A DNA stretch of 64,000 nt from Desulfobacterium sp. (GTDB lineage: Bacteria > Desulfobacterota > Desulfobacteria > Desulfobacterales > Desulfobacteraceae), in contig JAQYWC010000054.1 of the NCBI GenBank assembly GCA_030145245.1, positions 62,001 through 126,000 of the forward strand. The letters run 5' to 3'. The translations under genes and the position numbers were made by a program. The notes below the pieces were generated by a model. That model saw only the letters and a program-made list of their open reading frames with translations, was not told the origin of the DNA and made no database searches. Below, piece after piece: positions 17,255-27,788 of this stretch; position 1 is the first letter of the stretch, and the number at the start of each line of letters is the position of its first letter.

Positions 17255-19381
17255 CTATAAAACGCCCCTGGCCAACAGTTTTGCAAATTCATTTTCAGGG
17301 ACGGGCGGCTTGAAATAATACCCTTGGGCTTCATCACACCCATATCTTTTCAGCAGGTTAAATTGTTCCTCGGTTTCAATGCCCTCGGCTACGATTGTTT
17401 TGCCCAGGCTGTGGCCCATGGCGATGATTGCCTTGATGATGACACGATTCTCCTTTTGCACGGTGCTTCCCATTACAAAAGAGCGGTCAATTTTTATTGT
17501 ATCCACGGGGAAAGAGGTTAAGTAACTCAAAGAGGAATAGCCGGTCCCAAAATCGTCCAGGGCAATTCTGATATTTAAATCCTTAATCTGCTGGAAGATT
17601 GAAAGCGTTTCTTCGTTATCCTGCATCAGGATGTTTTCAGTAATTTCCAGTTCGAGTTTTTTGGCGTCCAGTTCGACCGTTTCAAGAGCCTCTTTGATGC
17701 TTTTAATAATATTCTGTCTGGCGAGTTTATATCCGGAAAGGTTCACTGCAACACGGATGGAATTCAAGCCGGCTTTTGTCCATTCATGGTTCTGTTTGGA
17801 TGCTGCCTGCAGCACCCATTTATTGATGTCGATGATCAGATCTGTTTCTTCTGCAATATGAATGAATTTATCGGGCATGATCATCCCTTTCTTTGGATGT
17901 ATCCATCGAATGAGTGCTTCTGCCCCAACGATTTTTCGATCGGCAAGATTGATTTGCGGCTGGTAGTAAAGGACAAATTCGTCACGCTCCAGGGCCTTTT
18001 TGAGATCCCGCTCCATGGAAAATCGCTCTACTGCCGCCCGGTTAAGCGATTCCATATAAAACTGATAGTTGTTCCTTCCCCGGTTTTTTGCGTGATACAT
18101 TGCGGAATCGGCATTTTTCAATAATGTTTCGGAAGTTGTCCCATCGGCAGGGAAAACGCTGATGCCGATACTGGTGGTTACCGATACATCGTGTCCTTCG
18201 AAATTATAGGATTTTTGAATCCCATTGAGAATGCGTTTGGCAATCGCGGCCGAATTTTCCGGATGGCTGATGTTTGAAAGCAGAATCGTGAACTCATCGC
18301 CCCCCAGCCGGGCAATCATTGAACCTGATTCGTCCTTGTCACGCCGTGTTGCCGTATCCGTGCTCCGAATACACTTTGTGAGGGTTTCTGCCACATTCTT
18401 TAACAGTAAATCACCGACATGGTGTCCGAGGGTGTCATTTATTTTTTTAAACTGGTCAAGATCAAGGAAAAGCAAAGCAAACTTTTGCCCATGGCGGGTG
18501 GCATTTTTAATTTCCATGTCAAGGCGGTCCAGAAAAAGCATCCGGTTTGCCAGGCCGGTCAACCCGTCATAGAAGGCGAGGAAACGAATCCTTTCTTCCG
18601 CCCGTTTCAATTGAGATAAATCCTGCACAACCCCCAGCATTATTTCCGGAACACCGCTGCTGCTGAAGAATACTTCCCCTTGATTCAAAATATGCTTTTG
18701 AGTACCGCTGGAATGCATCACCTGGTAATTCAGGCTGAAATTCTTTTTTGTCTTCACAGCATTGCTGATGGTTTGCTTCACCATCTCCTGCTCATTGGCG
18801 ATGACCGGCGCAAGAAAATCATTGTAGGTCACCGGCTTATCCATGGGGTTCAATCCCAGTAGGGAACACGCTTCAGAAGAACAGGAAAACGCATTGCTTG
18901 CCAGATCGATCTCCCAGTTGCCAAGCTTGGCTAACGCCTGGGTCTTGGTCAGCCGGCTTTTACTTATATACAGCTCTCGAAAGGCCTGGCCGGCCCTGAG
19001 CATGTATCTTGCGCGGTAGCCCAGCATTACCCAGTTGATCGGCTTTGCAATGAAATCATTTGCTCCGGCTTCAAACGCCCGGGCTGTTGACCTGGTATCA
19101 TCCATTCCGGTAACCATGAGAATCTGAGGATATTTTCCACCGGGGAGATTGCGAATGGCCAGGCACACTTCAAAGCCGTTCATCTCCGGCATAACCACGT
19201 CAAGCAAAATAAGGTTTGGCTTTTGGGATTTAAAAAGGGACAGGGCCATTTGACCGTTTTCCGCTTCGATCACATCAAAGTTGGCTTTGGCCAGTGCCGC
19301 GCCCATGGTTAAGCGTAGAGAGACGTCATCATCCACAACCAGGGCCAGGGGCTTCTTTTGATTATGCCTATCGTAACTCAT
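17255..19381 (-). CDS. Response regulator with PAS, GGDEF and EAL domains (c-di-GMP turnover)
   Basis: The protein has 708 residues. The order is REC at about 10-125 (phospho-acceptor Asp in [13 protein letters not shown] near 60), PAS at about 145-260, GGDEF at about 275-440 ([12 protein letters not shown], intact signature) and EAL at about 450-700 ([38 protein letters not shown]). Both catalytic signatures look intact, so it could make and degrade c-di-GMP, with phosphorylation setting the balance. It overlaps the end of the hybrid kinase gene by 14 bases, so it is the probable output of that kinase. It is the last gene of a TonB receptor-YfiR-kinase-regulator operon. Confidence 0.95.
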   Translation of the reverse strand: MSYDRHNQKKPLALVVDDDVSLRLTMGAALAKANFDVIEAENGQMALSLFKSQKPNLILLDVVMPEMNGFEVCLAIRNLPGGKYPQILMVTGMDDTRSTARAFEAGANDFIAKPINWVMLGYRARYMLRAGQAFRELYISKSRLTKTQALAKLGNWEIDLASNAFSCSSEACSLLGLNPMDKPVTYNDFLAPVIANEQEMVKQTISNAVKTKKNFSLNYQVMHSSGTQKHILNQGEVFFSSSGVPEIMLGVVQDLSQLKRAEERIRFLAFYDGLTGLANRMLFLDRLDMEIKNATRHGQKFALLFLDLDQFKKINDTLGHHVGDLLLKNVAETLTKCIRSTDTATRRDKDESGSMIARLGGDEFTILLSNISHPENSAAIAKRILNGIQKSYNFEGHDVSVTTSIGISVFPADGTTSETLLKNADSAMYHAKNRGRNNYQFYMESLNRAAVERFSMERDLKKALERDEFVLYYQPQINLADRKIVGAEALIRWIHPKKGMIMPDKFIHIAEETDLIIDINKWVLQAASKQNHEWTKAGLNSIRVAVNLSGYKLARQNIIKSIKEALETVELDAKKLELEITENILMQDNEETLSIFQQIKDLNIRIALDDFGTGYSSLSYLTSFPVDTIKIDRSFVMGSTVQKENRVIIKAIIAMGHSLGKTIVAEGIETEEQFNLLKRYGCDEAQGYYFKPPVPENEFAKLLARGVL

Positions 19382-21848
19382 GTGAAAACCACTCCTTTTT
19401 TAAATCATCTTGAACCCTGATAAATTCAGATTCAATCGATGTAACCAGGTCTGCGGCATTTTCAAGATGGTTTGTTTTGCAATTTACCTCAAGCTCTTTA
19501 CTCATCATTGATAGCTTTGTTGCTCCCACATTGGCGCTGCTTGATTTGAGGCTGTGGGCATTTTTTTGTAAAATGTCGATATTATTCACGGCAAGGGATT
19601 CCCGCAGTTGTGATATCATAACCTTGGAACCTTCCAGGTAAGCCGTGATGATTTTATCAAGGATACTTGGTTCTCCTTGGATTTGAAGATCCTGAATTTC
19701 AAGAAGCATGCGCTGGTCAATTGAAGCAAAATCGGTTTCACCTTCTTTTGCCGGTTCTCTGTCCGGTAAATCGTCAGAGACCGCCAGCTCTTTTTTAATT
19801 GCTTTTGTCGTTGACCAGGATTTAAGGACCGCCAGAATCTGACTTTTCAGAAAAGGTTTGCTCAGATAATCGTCCATGCCGGCTGCCAGGCATTTTTCCC
19901 TGTCCCCTTCAAGGGCATTTGCGGTTAATGCGATAACCGGTATGTTTTTTTTCAGGCTCTTTTCTTTTTCAAGGCGGCGAATGGCTGCTGTGGCTTGATA
20001 ACCGTCCAGCACGGGCATTTGACAGTCCATGAAAATAAGATCATAGGGCTTTTTCGATACTGCTTCAACGGCTTCATTACCATTTGAAGCGATATCTACC
20101 TTGCAGCCAAAAAACCTGAGCATATTTGCGGCAACATATTGATTGGTTAAATTATCTTCTGCAACAAGGACATGAAGATTAAATTCTTGCTTGTCTTGAG
20201 CCGTCTTAGCTGGCTCGATCGCCTGTTCCGGTACATTCCGGTGGTGATCACCAATTCTTTCAGTTTCAGGACTTACTTTAAAATCCACTGTAAAAGAGAA
20301 ATTGGAACCTTTTTCAGGTTCACTTTCACACGCCAGCCGCCCCCCCATTAATGAAACAAGTTCCTTGGAAATGGCCAGCCCCAGTCCGGTCCCGCCATAT
20401 TTGCGGGTGGTCGATCCATCTGCCTGGGAAAAGGGTTTGAAAAGCCGTTGACGGTCTTCCTGGCTGATTCCGATACCAGTGTCCCGGATCGATACATGGA
20501 GCTTTACTTTATTATGAGCGTGTTCTGTCGTAGCAACCCGGATGACGACCTCGCCTTCTTTTGTAAACTTAATTGCATTTCCAACAAGGTTGGTGAGAAC
20601 CTGCCGAAGCCGGGTCGGGTCACCCTTCAAAAAAATGCGGGTTTCCTCAGGAATGAGAACCGCCAGTTCAAGCCTTTTGGTATGCGCACGTGACGCAAGC
20701 AGCTGCATGACATCATCAATCAGTATTTGCAGATTAAACCCAATGGTTTCAAGTTCAAGCTTGCCTGCCTCGATTTTCGAAAAATCAAGAATATCATTAA
20801 TTATTGTCAGGAGTGAATCGCCCGAACTCTGAATCGTTTTGGAAAACCTGCGTTGTTCCCCGGTGAGACCTGTTTCCAACAACAACTCTGTCATCCCCAG
20901 CACTCCGTTCATGGGGGTACGGATTTCATGGCTCATGTTTGCCAGGAACTGGGATTTTGCTCGATTGGCGTCTTCGGCAGCCTCTTTAGCCGTCTCTAAA
21001 GAGATAACCATCTCTTCCAACTCATTTTTGGCCTGGGAAAGATCAGCCGTGCGTAATTTAACCCTTTTTTCCAAGTCTTCGTCCCTGGCATGGATCTCGC
21101 CGATCATATCGTTAAAGCAGTCTATCAATGTTCCAAACTCGTCTTCACCCTGTTTCTTTACCCGCACATGATAGTTCTTTTTTATAGTCACTTCTTTTAT
21201 GGATTGCATCAATTCGAACAACGGGCCTGTAAAAATTTCCTGGAATTTGACGGATAGAAGAAGTACAACCATGAGGGTAATGACCACTATGACTGAAACA
21301 ACGCTGTAATAGGTATGCAGCCGCCTGCGGACCTGCTGCATATCATCCACCAGGTGAATCGCGCCAACCAGAGTGTCTTTTGCGAGAACCGGCCGGATGA
21401 TATGGATATAACCGTTGAACAGGTGGGTGACAAAACCATTTGTCTCCAATTCCTGAAGAATATCCTGACTGTCGGGGTAAGCGTTGTTTAAATCGGTGAT
21501 CAGAAGGTCTGCATCGATACCATTACGATGATATTTACTGTAGGTGTCACCGTTTTTATCATACAGAATAGCCGCTGCAATTTCGGGTTTTGCCGCAAGG
21601 GAATTTAAGGTCTCCTCAGCAGCCAGTTCATCATCAAACGCCATGGCCGCGCCACTGTTCAGGGCAACCACATCGGCTATGGAACGCAGCTCTCCAACAA
21701 GATTTTTCCGGGCATTCCATTTCTCGTTAATCATCAACGCAGTAGACACCAGCAACAGGGCGAGTACCGCCGTCAGGCTTAATAGAAGAAACAGCTTGGT
21801 TCTGATGGATAGATTGCCCAGTCGCAACATCATGGACCCCTTCTTCAT
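19368..21848 (-). CDS. Membrane hybrid sensor histidine kinase with REC and Hpt domains
   Basis: The protein has 826 residues. A first membrane span lies at about 16-38, followed by a periplasmic CHASE8-like sensor to about 180 and a second span at about 181-205 ([16 protein letters not shown]). HAMP extends to about 260 and is followed by a short coiled coil. HisKA has its His in [12 protein letters not shown] near 305, and HATPase_c follows ([26 protein letters not shown]). A REC domain has its Asp in [14 protein letters not shown] near 606, and an Hpt domain has [11 protein letters not shown] near 763. This is a full phosphorelay chain. The ATG overlaps the yfiR-like stop by 4 bases. Partner genes suggest input from the YfiR-like periplasmic protein. 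Confidence 0.95.
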   Translation of the reverse strand: MKKGSMMLRLGNLSIRTKLFLLLSLTAVLALLLVSTALMINEKWNARKNLVGELRSIADVVALNSGAAMAFDDELAAEETLNSLAAKPEIAAAILYDKNGDTYSKYHRNGIDADLLITDLNNAYPDSQDILQELETNGFVTHLFNGYIHIIRPVLAKDTLVGAIHLVDDMQQVRRRLHTYYSVVSVIVVITLMVVLLLSVKFQEIFTGPLFELMQSIKEVTIKKNYHVRVKKQGEDEFGTLIDCFNDMIGEIHARDEDLEKRVKLRTADLSQAKNELEEMVISLETAKEAAEDANRAKSQFLANMSHEIRTPMNGVLGMTELLLETGLTGEQRRFSKTIQSSGDSLLTIINDILDFSKIEAGKLELETIGFNLQILIDDVMQLLASRAHTKRLELAVLIPEETRIFLKGDPTRLRQVLTNLVGNAIKFTKEGEVVIRVATTEHAHNKVKLHVSIRDTGIGISQEDRQRLFKPFSQADGSTTRKYGGTGLGLAISKELVSLMGGRLACESEPEKGSNFSFTVDFKVSPETERIGDHHRNVPEQAIEPAKTAQDKQEFNLHVLVAEDNLTNQYVAANMLRFFGCKVDIASNGNEAVEAVSKKPYDLIFMDCQMPVLDGYQATAAIRRLEKEKSLKKNIPVIALTANALEGDREKCLAAGMDDYLSKPFLKSQILAVLKSWSTTKAIKKELAVSDDLPDREPAKEGETDFASIDQRMLLEIQDLQIQGEPSILDKIITAYLEGSKVMISQLRESLAVNNIDILQKNAHSLKSSSANVGATKLSMMSKELEVNCKTNHLENAADLVTSIESEFIRVQDDLKKEWFSHELR

Positions 21849-22417
21849 TTGTCCCCCACAATAATAGCCAGCTTTAAAAGGCGGGAGCTCAATTTTAACT
21901 GCTGTTGCCGGGCGGTGGTCCCGTTGATCTCAAAATACAATCGCTCTTTTCTGTTGAAAAGATTGATTACACCGCCTTTGTTGATAAACGTCTTTGTTTC
22001 GCCGATGGTTAATACCGGTTTACCCTTTACGGCTTCAAGGGTCTCAAGGAGAACGGCGGGATCAGTGTCTTCACTGATGAACAGTATATTGCACTTATCA
22101 GCCTCTTTTGCCTTGGTTATAAAACGAACATGAAGTGTTCGGGAACCGATTTTTTTCCCGTTAAGTGCTTGAAAAGCTGACTCAAGGTTTTTATTTCCTA
22201 AAACGCAGAGTTTGAAAGGCTCAGCCGGGCTGACAAAGGATTCAGCCGGCCACTGGGTATACCTGGCAAAGTTGAGCACAAATGCGGCTTTTACGGCATA
22301 TTCCTCCATGCTTTTACCAAAAGCATTCCCTATCGTAGAAAACGACAACAGCAGTATAAAAACAGTGAAACAGCAGATCCTGTTCAATCGTTTCGCCAGC
22401 TCTTTATCTTTTTTCAT
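21845..22417 (-). CDS. YfiR-family (DUF4154) periplasmic protein
   Basis: The protein has 190 residues with an N-terminal signal-anchor ([20 protein letters not shown]). The motifs are those of YfiR/DUF4154: [30 protein letters not shown], a SRTLHVRFI strand and [19 protein letters not shown]. In Pseudomonas, YfiR is the periplasmic repressor of the diguanylate cyclase YfiN. Here the neighbouring kinase, which has a periplasmic CHASE8-like sensor, would be the analogous partner. It sits between the TonB receptor (10-base gap) and the kinase (4-base overlap). Confidence 0.9.
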   Translation of the reverse strand: MKKDKELAKRLNRICCFTVFILLLSFSTIGNAFGKSMEEYAVKAAFVLNFARYTQWPAESFVSPAEPFKLCVLGNKNLESAFQALNGKKIGSRTLHVRFITKAKEADKCNILFISEDTDPAVLLETLEAVKGKPVLTIGETKTFINKGGVINLFNRKERLYFEINGTTARQQQLKLSSRLLKLAIIVGDK

Positions 22418-22426
22418 CAGAAATCC

Positions 22427-24463
22427 TTAGAACTGGTAGGTTACTTTACCGTAAATGCTCCGTTCGACCTCGGTGGGCCGGGTGAAACTTTCCTGAACAA
22501 ATTCCAGATGACTGCTTTCCAGCAGATTCTGGCCGACCAGGGAAAGCTCCCAGTTGCCAGTGGGGCGCCAGGCCAGGCGGAGATCAAGGGTGAGGTAGCC
22601 ATCGATATCAAACAGATCATTGTCTGAGGCGACATATATGGCGGTTACATTGTCCACATACCGGAGCCAGATATCCAGATCCAGGTCTTCCCTGGGTGTG
22701 AGTGCCGAGCGTAAGGATGCCTGGTGTGTGGGCTCTTTACCCAGCTGTCCGCCATCTTCGAAGTCACTGACAAGGTAGCTGTAGGCCAGATCCAGCTTCA
22801 ACCATTTGGCTGCCTGCCAGGTGCCTGCCACCTCAACGCCGTAGGTATGGGCTGAAAAAGTGTTGGTGAAATAAAGGGGCTGTTCGATGTATGTTCCCTG
22901 AAATACGGGTGTACCTACCTCAACGGTCCGCGCGTTGTCATAGTCGTTGTAAAATGTGGCGATGTCCAGGGAAAAGGCCTGATTCGGTACAAAACGATAG
23001 CCCAGCTCGTAGGCCGTGAGTTCTTCCGATTCGTAACCAGGGGTCCCCATTGTCTTTATGACGACAGGTAAACCAGCCGGGGTGCTTGAAGCCGGAATCA
23101 CTTCATTGATGATAGTTCCGTCATTTTCCACCCGGGACGGGGTTCGCACCGCACGGGAGACCGATGTCCACAGTTTATGGTTCGGGTGTGGCAACCAGAG
23201 AAGCCGGAGGCTTGGCTGGACCTCATGGCCGGTGTAATCATTATGTTCGAATTTTGATCCCAGGGTCAGCTTCAAGCGGTTTTGCACAAGGGAAATTTCA
23301 TCCTGGAGAAAAGCGCTGTAAAGATCGTCACTGCGGCTGTCGGGATCTAATAAAACCAGGGGATTCCTGGCAAAATCATCGCTGGTGTGACGATAGCGGG
23401 CGCCCCAGACAATGTCATGCCTGGTTCCTGCCGAAAACCGGTGTTGGAAATCAAGATCAAAGCTGTTTCGTTTTTCATGGGCAAAGGCTTCTTTTCGTTC
23501 CGTCCGGTCATAATAGGCTTGCAGGGTAAATTCGGAGGTGGAAGATAATATGGATTGCCAGCGCGCCACCAGATTGCCGCCGGACACCTCGGTATCGTCA
23601 CTTTTCTCCTTACAGTAGGGCTCTGTCGAACATGGGAGCGTCATCTGCTGGTTTATATCCCCCTGGTAGATATCTCCCTGGAGGTTAACGCTGTCATTGG
23701 CGTTTAAATTTGACTCCACACGGAATCCCCCCTGGCGCATGCCCCAGTCGTCACCGGCATCATCCCCCTGGGAGAATTGAAATTTATCCCCATTGAAACC
23801 TTTGGCGTATATGCGGCCGTAAGTATTTTTTCCCAGGGAGGTTCCATACCGGGCACTGGCAAAGGCCTGTTCCTCACTGCCGCCTCCCAGGCTCACCAGG
23901 CCGCTCTGGGTGTCCTCCGCATGCTTGGAGATGATATTGATAACTCCGTTGACCGCATTGGCTCCCCAGAGCGTGGCACCGGGGCCCCGGATCACCTCGA
24001 TGCGCTCCACATCTTCCAGCATGACGTTTTGTACTTCCCAGTAAACACCGGAGAAAGAGGGCGTATAAACGCTGCGCCCGTCAATAAGCACCAGAAGTTT
24101 ATCTGCAAAACGGCTGGTGGCACCACGGCTGTTGACCGCCCACTTGTTAGAATCGATACGGGCAACATTCAGCCCCGGTATCATGCGCAGGGCATCGGGA
24201 ATGTTGGTAACCCCGGAACGCTTTAAATCATCGTTGGTGATGACAAAGATGGCAGCGGCGCTGTCTGAAAGATATTGGGTTTTTTTACTTACCGAAGTCA
24301 CCTTGATTCCCATCAGGTCTTCAATACTCAGGACGGTCAAATCAGATTGCTCGGCATAAAGGGGAGCCGTGTAACAAAGGAAGGCTGCAACAGCTAAAAC
24401 ATATATAACGTTTGTAAAACCGGTATATGCATGGTTTTTATCTATGTCTGATCTGTATATCAC
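22427..24463 (-). CDS. TonB-dependent outer-membrane receptor of the signalling operon
   Basis: The protein has 678 residues. A signal peptide (VIYVLAVAAFLCYTAPLYA) is followed by LTVLSIEDLMGIKVTSVSKK, the TonB-box region typical of this subgroup. The plug (AIFVITNDDLKRSGVTNIPDALRMIPG, DVERIEVIRGPGATLWGANAVNGVINIISK) precedes a 22-strand-type barrel ending in an aromatic residue (YGKVTYQF). Receptors of this class, encoded with YfiR and a hybrid kinase, are widespread in aquatic gamma- and deltaproteobacteria. The ligand is unknown. It is the first gene of the operon on the minus strand. Confidence 0.93.
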   Translation of the reverse strand: MIYRSDIDKNHAYTGFTNVIYVLAVAAFLCYTAPLYAEQSDLTVLSIEDLMGIKVTSVSKKTQYLSDSAAAIFVITNDDLKRSGVTNIPDALRMIPGLNVARIDSNKWAVNSRGATSRFADKLLVLIDGRSVYTPSFSGVYWEVQNVMLEDVERIEVIRGPGATLWGANAVNGVINIISKHAEDTQSGLVSLGGGSEEQAFASARYGTSLGKNTYGRIYAKGFNGDKFQFSQGDDAGDDWGMRQGGFRVESNLNANDSVNLQGDIYQGDINQQMTLPCSTEPYCKEKSDDTEVSGGNLVARWQSILSSTSEFTLQAYYDRTERKEAFAHEKRNSFDLDFQHRFSAGTRHDIVWGARYRHTSDDFARNPLVLLDPDSRSDDLYSAFLQDEISLVQNRLKLTLGSKFEHNDYTGHEVQPSLRLLWLPHPNHKLWTSVSRAVRTPSRVENDGTIINEVIPASSTPAGLPVVIKTMGTPGYESEELTAYELGYRFVPNQAFSLDIATFYNDYDNARTVEVGTPVFQGTYIEQPLYFTNTFSAHTYGVEVAGTWQAAKWLKLDLAYSYLVSDFEDGGQLGKEPTHQASLRSALTPREDLDLDIWLRYVDNVTAIYVASDNDLFDIDGYLTLDLRLAWRPTGNWELSLVGQNLLESSHLEFVQESFTRPTEVERSIYGKVTYQF

Positions 24464-25018
24464 CTGTTTTCTCCCCTTTTCATGAATTGCGTACTGAAAA
24501 ACCTAATTGCCGCACCCATTTTTATGTGAGAACTTACTTACTTTATGAAAGGAAAGTAAAGTAAACCCGCCGTTGATGTCAAGGAAGTTATTGTCTGAAT
24601 CCGATTTATTGACTGAATTTGATTGATGATACTAAAAATGACAACGGATGTCCACAAACCAATTGACTATGGGGTTTGAGCCCCTGGGTTATCCCCAGCC
24701 CTTTAGGCTCACTCACTCAATACGATATACTTTGGGGGGACGAAGTCGGAGGATGGATTATCTCCAATAAACATTGAATTCTTCTTGACGACCGAAGTTA
24801 GATATGTACAAATGTTGTATTCATGATTCATAAATTAAAAATCACATTTAATACTCTAAAGTCTTGCCGTTTTTGAGATCCGTAACCGAAATTCCGGGGA
24901 CGAAAAAATTCCGGGGACAGCATACTTAATTCCAACAAAGAATAGTTATTAAACTATGGTCTACTTACGTTGGCAACAGACCTTATATCTATAAAACCCA
25001 AATTAAAAGGAGCTGTTT
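24464..25018. other. Intergenic region without a supported gene
   Basis: This 555-base AT-rich stretch separates the divergent signalling operon and SPFH pair. No convincing frame was found. It holds a short direct repeat (ATTCCGGGGAC twice, 24891-24918) and the left copy (24751-24780) of a repeat that recurs right of the SPFH pair at 27242. Confidence 0.7.
24891..24918 (+). repeat. Paired ATTCCGGGGAC direct repeat
   Basis: ATTCCGGGGAC occurs at 24891-24901 and 24908-24918, followed by AGCATACTTAATTCC. Such motifs often lie upstream of REP-associated (IS200-like) transposase genes, but no transposase is present here, so it is at most a relic. Confidence 0.5.
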
Positions 25019-26125
25019 ATGGAAGGCAACGAAAATCCGGAAGAGGGATTAAACATTAAGTCCATCTTTCCACAAGGTATAAAAAAGCCCCAATTTCATA
25101 AAAAAATTAAATTTCCCTGGAAAATCAAACTCTTTGTGATTTTAGTCGCTGTCGTTGCTGTGGCATACAGTTCTTTGCTTGAATATGTAGAACCCAATGA
25201 ATTTGGGATTAAAGTTGTGCAAATAGGGTTTAACCGGGGGGTCCAAAAAAAAATATATGGTACCGGGTTGCACCTTGTTCTGCCCTTTGGTATGCAGCAA
25301 ATGCATAAATTGCCCCGGGACCTGCAGGTGCTTGAATTAACCAATTATCAAAAAGCGGCATCCCAGTATGCAAAAATTAAATCGGCAGCGCATATACAGA
25401 CTTCAGACGGTTTTTTTGTGGATGTGGATGTGTCTATCATTTACAGGATAATCGATCCCTATAAGGTATTTACAATTATCGGGCCCGGGAACCTTTTCGA
25501 GGATAACGGCATTATCCCCAAAGCCGAACCGACCTTAAAAGATTCTTTAGGGCAACTAACCACAGAGGATTTTTTCAACAGCCCAAAAAGAGTTGCAAAA
25601 AGTGATCTGACAAAGAAAAAACTGAACCTTGAGCTTGAGTCTAAGGGCATAAGGGTAGAGCATGTCCTTGTCCGGTATTTTAGATACAGCGAAGAAATTC
25701 AAAAAAACATTGAAGAGAAAAAGCTCAAAGATCAGCTCGTTTTTAAGAATCAGGCAGAGGCAAGGGCAGCCATTGAAAATGCCAAGCTTACCAGGATTGT
25801 ACAGGAAGGCAAAGTAACCGTCTCGGTTGAACTTGAAAACGGAAAAGCGTATGTCACAAGAAAAATGGCTGAAAAAGATCTTTACTACAGAAAGAAAATT
25901 GCACAGGCTGATCTTCTTGTGAAACTTGCTGATGCAGAAAAAGTACGACTTAAGAATGAGGCATTAAAAGGAAAGGGAGCTGAACGTATGGTCGGGCTGA
26001 AAATGGCTGAAGTGCTTACCGGCCTTGATGTCATTATCTTACCAAGTGATGGGCCTGACGGTGTTAATCCTCTTGATTTGAATAAATCCCTTGAACTTTT
26101 TGATGTCAGAGAAGGAGGCAACTGA
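25019..26125 (+). CDS. SPFH/Band 7 (prohibitin-like) membrane protein
   Basis: The protein has 368 residues. A single membrane span at about 37-55 (LFVILVAVVAVAYSSLLEYV) is followed by a Band 7 domain: EPNEFGIKVVQIGFNRGVQKKIYGTGLHLVLPFG, then a strand-rich core with DGFFVDVDVSIIYRI. A long helical segment rich in Lys and Glu follows (EKKLKDQLVFKNQAEARAAIENAK). These proteins form large ring assemblies on membranes and act as scaffolds or protease regulators, like HflK/HflC. It overlaps the next SPFH gene by 1 base, and the two probably form a hetero-oligomer. A good AAGGAG precedes the ATG. Confidence 0.88.
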   Translation: MEGNENPEEGLNIKSIFPQGIKKPQFHKKIKFPWKIKLFVILVAVVAVAYSSLLEYVEPNEFGIKVVQIGFNRGVQKKIYGTGLHLVLPFGMQQMHKLPRDLQVLELTNYQKAASQYAKIKSAAHIQTSDGFFVDVDVSIIYRIIDPYKVFTIIGPGNLFEDNGIIPKAEPTLKDSLGQLTTEDFFNSPKRVAKSDLTKKKLNLELESKGIRVEHVLVRYFRYSEEIQKNIEEKKLKDQLVFKNQAEARAAIENAKLTRIVQEGKVTVSVELENGKAYVTRKMAEKDLYYRKKIAQADLLVKLADAEKVRLKNEALKGKGAERMVGLKMAEVLTGLDVIILPSDGPDGVNPLDLNKSLELFDVREGGN

Positions 26126-27147
26126 TGAAAAAAGCCCTGTTTATTGTTATCAGTCTCGTATACGTGGCCGCCCTTTCAGGTTGTGTTCCCCATTCAACCG
26201 GCAGTACTGAAGTGGGGGTCCGAACCATCAAATTTTCTCTCCTTGGAAAAAGAGGCGTTGAGGAAAAATACTATGCTCCGGGATCGACCTATTTTTTCTT
26301 TCCTTTCATCAATGACTGGCATACTTTTGATACTAAACTGCAAAATCTTGAAATGACCTACAGCGCGAAAAGCGGTGACAGGAAGAGCCGTGATGATCTT
26401 TTATTTAAAACAATAGACGGCAATGATATCAGCCTGGATGTTATCATTGCCTATAAGATTGATCCTTCCAAAGCACCCTATATTCTGCAATATGTAGCAA
26501 ATACGGACGCAAGCCTCAGGGATAAGGTCGTGCGGACAATTGCCAGAAGCAAACCCCGGGATATCTTTGGGGAACTCACGACAGAAGAGTTTTACGTTGC
26601 CGCAAAACGGGATGAACAGGCCCATAAAGCCAAGGATGTTCTCCAGTCCATGCTGACGCCTCTTGGCATTACAGTGGAACGGGTTCTTACAAAGGATTAC
26701 AGGTTCAACCCCAAGTATCAAAAGGCGATTGAAGATAAAAAAGTCGCTGACCAGTTGGTGGAAAAAAACAAATCTGCCCAGCATGCGTCCGAGGAGGAAT
26801 ACAAAAGAAAACTTGAAGAGGCCCGGGGCGAAGTAAATGGCATGATTGCCGACGTAGATGGTGAGTACCGGAAAGCAAAAATTGAAGCTGATGTTTATTT
26901 TGAAAGGCAGAAACTTATAGCTGAAGCCATAATGGCTGAAGGCATTGCAGAAGCCAAGGGTATCATGGAAATGAACAAAGCCATGGAAAGCACAGGGGGG
27001 GAAGCCCTTGTGAAATTAAAAATTGCCGAAGCCCTGAAAGACAAAAAAATCGTACTTCTTCCGGTTTCAGAAGGCGGTATGAATCTTAAAACGACAAATA
27101 TCAACAAACTGATTGATACAATGGGAATTAAAAAACTGAGCGAATAA
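26125..27147 (+). CDS. SPFH/Band 7 lipoprotein
   Basis: The protein has 340 residues. MKKALFIVISLVYVAALSGC is a lipoprotein signal with Cys at 20, unusual for a Band 7 protein, which normally has a transmembrane anchor. The SPFH core follows (GSTEVGVRTIKFSLLGKRGVEEKYYAPGSTYFFFPF, GNDISLDVIIAYKI, DIFGELTTEEFYVAAKRDEQ). A long coiled coil (KKVADQLVEKNKSAQHASEEEYKRKLEEAR) precedes an Ala/Glu-rich end. The paired membrane-anchored and lipid-anchored SPFH proteins suggest an envelope-spanning or outer-leaflet scaffold. They form a two-gene unit with similar short repeats on both sides. Confidence 0.85.
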   Translation: MKKALFIVISLVYVAALSGCVPHSTGSTEVGVRTIKFSLLGKRGVEEKYYAPGSTYFFFPFINDWHTFDTKLQNLEMTYSAKSGDRKSRDDLLFKTIDGNDISLDVIIAYKIDPSKAPYILQYVANTDASLRDKVVRTIARSKPRDIFGELTTEEFYVAAKRDEQAHKAKDVLQSMLTPLGITVERVLTKDYRFNPKYQKAIEDKKVADQLVEKNKSAQHASEEEYKRKLEEARGEVNGMIADVDGEYRKAKIEADVYFERQKLIAEAIMAEGIAEAKGIMEMNKAMESTGGEALVKLKIAEALKDKKIVLLPVSEGGMNLKTTNINKLIDTMGIKKLSE

Positions 27148-27181
27148 CCACTGATGATAATTTCTGCTTCCATCTGGTGTC

Positions 27182-27194
27182 TACATTGGTACCT
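27182..27194 (+). repeat. TACATTGGTACCT dispersed element, copy 1
   Basis: The 13-mer is also found at 28587-28599 and 51267-51279, always in intergenic DNA. It has an inner GGTACC palindrome. Confidence 0.6.
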
Positions 27195-27707
27195 CATCTA
27201 AATTGAATAGGTGTTGAGAGAGTGAGGTTCCCAGGTTAAAAGGATGGTTTATCTCCAATTACTTGAATTTAGTATCAGGTGATTTTAATGTGGCTGCATA
27301 CAACATATTGTGTCGTATACGTGAAAATCATAAAATAAATTAAGTTTACGTATTTACAATAATAAATGAGGCTGGTAGCCTATCACAACTGTTTAAGTAT
27401 TCACGATTCTTAAATAAGCGTAACTTCGAATAAAAAGACATCCTATAGTTATATATTAACAAATATGGCTTAGTTGATCTGCTTTTCTTGTACCCGTTAA
27501 TTCACCTCTCTTTTTCGATTCTAAGTCCTAAAAAATAACTACAATAATTTGGATTTAAGGCTATTTTCATGAAGAGAATTCTTCAATGCTATTGACATAG
27601 CTCTCAACAGGGAAGCTCATTCTCAGGTTGAGAGCATACTCATAGCATATTTCTATATTGTCAATTTAAAGCCAAGCCGGTTGTAAAAATTGAGTCGAAA
27701 GTCACTG

Positions 27708-27739
27708 GTCTGTCTGATAACAGGGGCTATCAGACAGAC
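27708..27739 (+). repeat. Perfect 12-bp inverted repeat in the PEP-CTERM leader
   Basis: GTCTGTCTGATA (27708-27719) and TATCAGACAGAC (27728-27739) flank an 8-base loop. It lies 50 bases before the PEP-CTERM start codon. It could be a terminator without a strong T-run, a leader RNA structure or a protein-binding dyad. Confidence 0.8.
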
Positions 27740-27788
27740 AATTCGGCTCTTTTTAAGAGTAGCATAATATTAAAACAGGAGGACAAAA

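Larger units (their letters stand above)
27148..27788. other. AT-rich intergenic region with repeats and an RNA hairpin
   Basis: No gene is supported in these 641 bases. They contain the TACATTGGTACCT element (27182-27194), the right copy of the SPFH-flanking repeat (27242-27269) and a perfect 12-bp inverted repeat (27708-27739) just before the PEP-CTERM gene. Confidence 0.7.
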
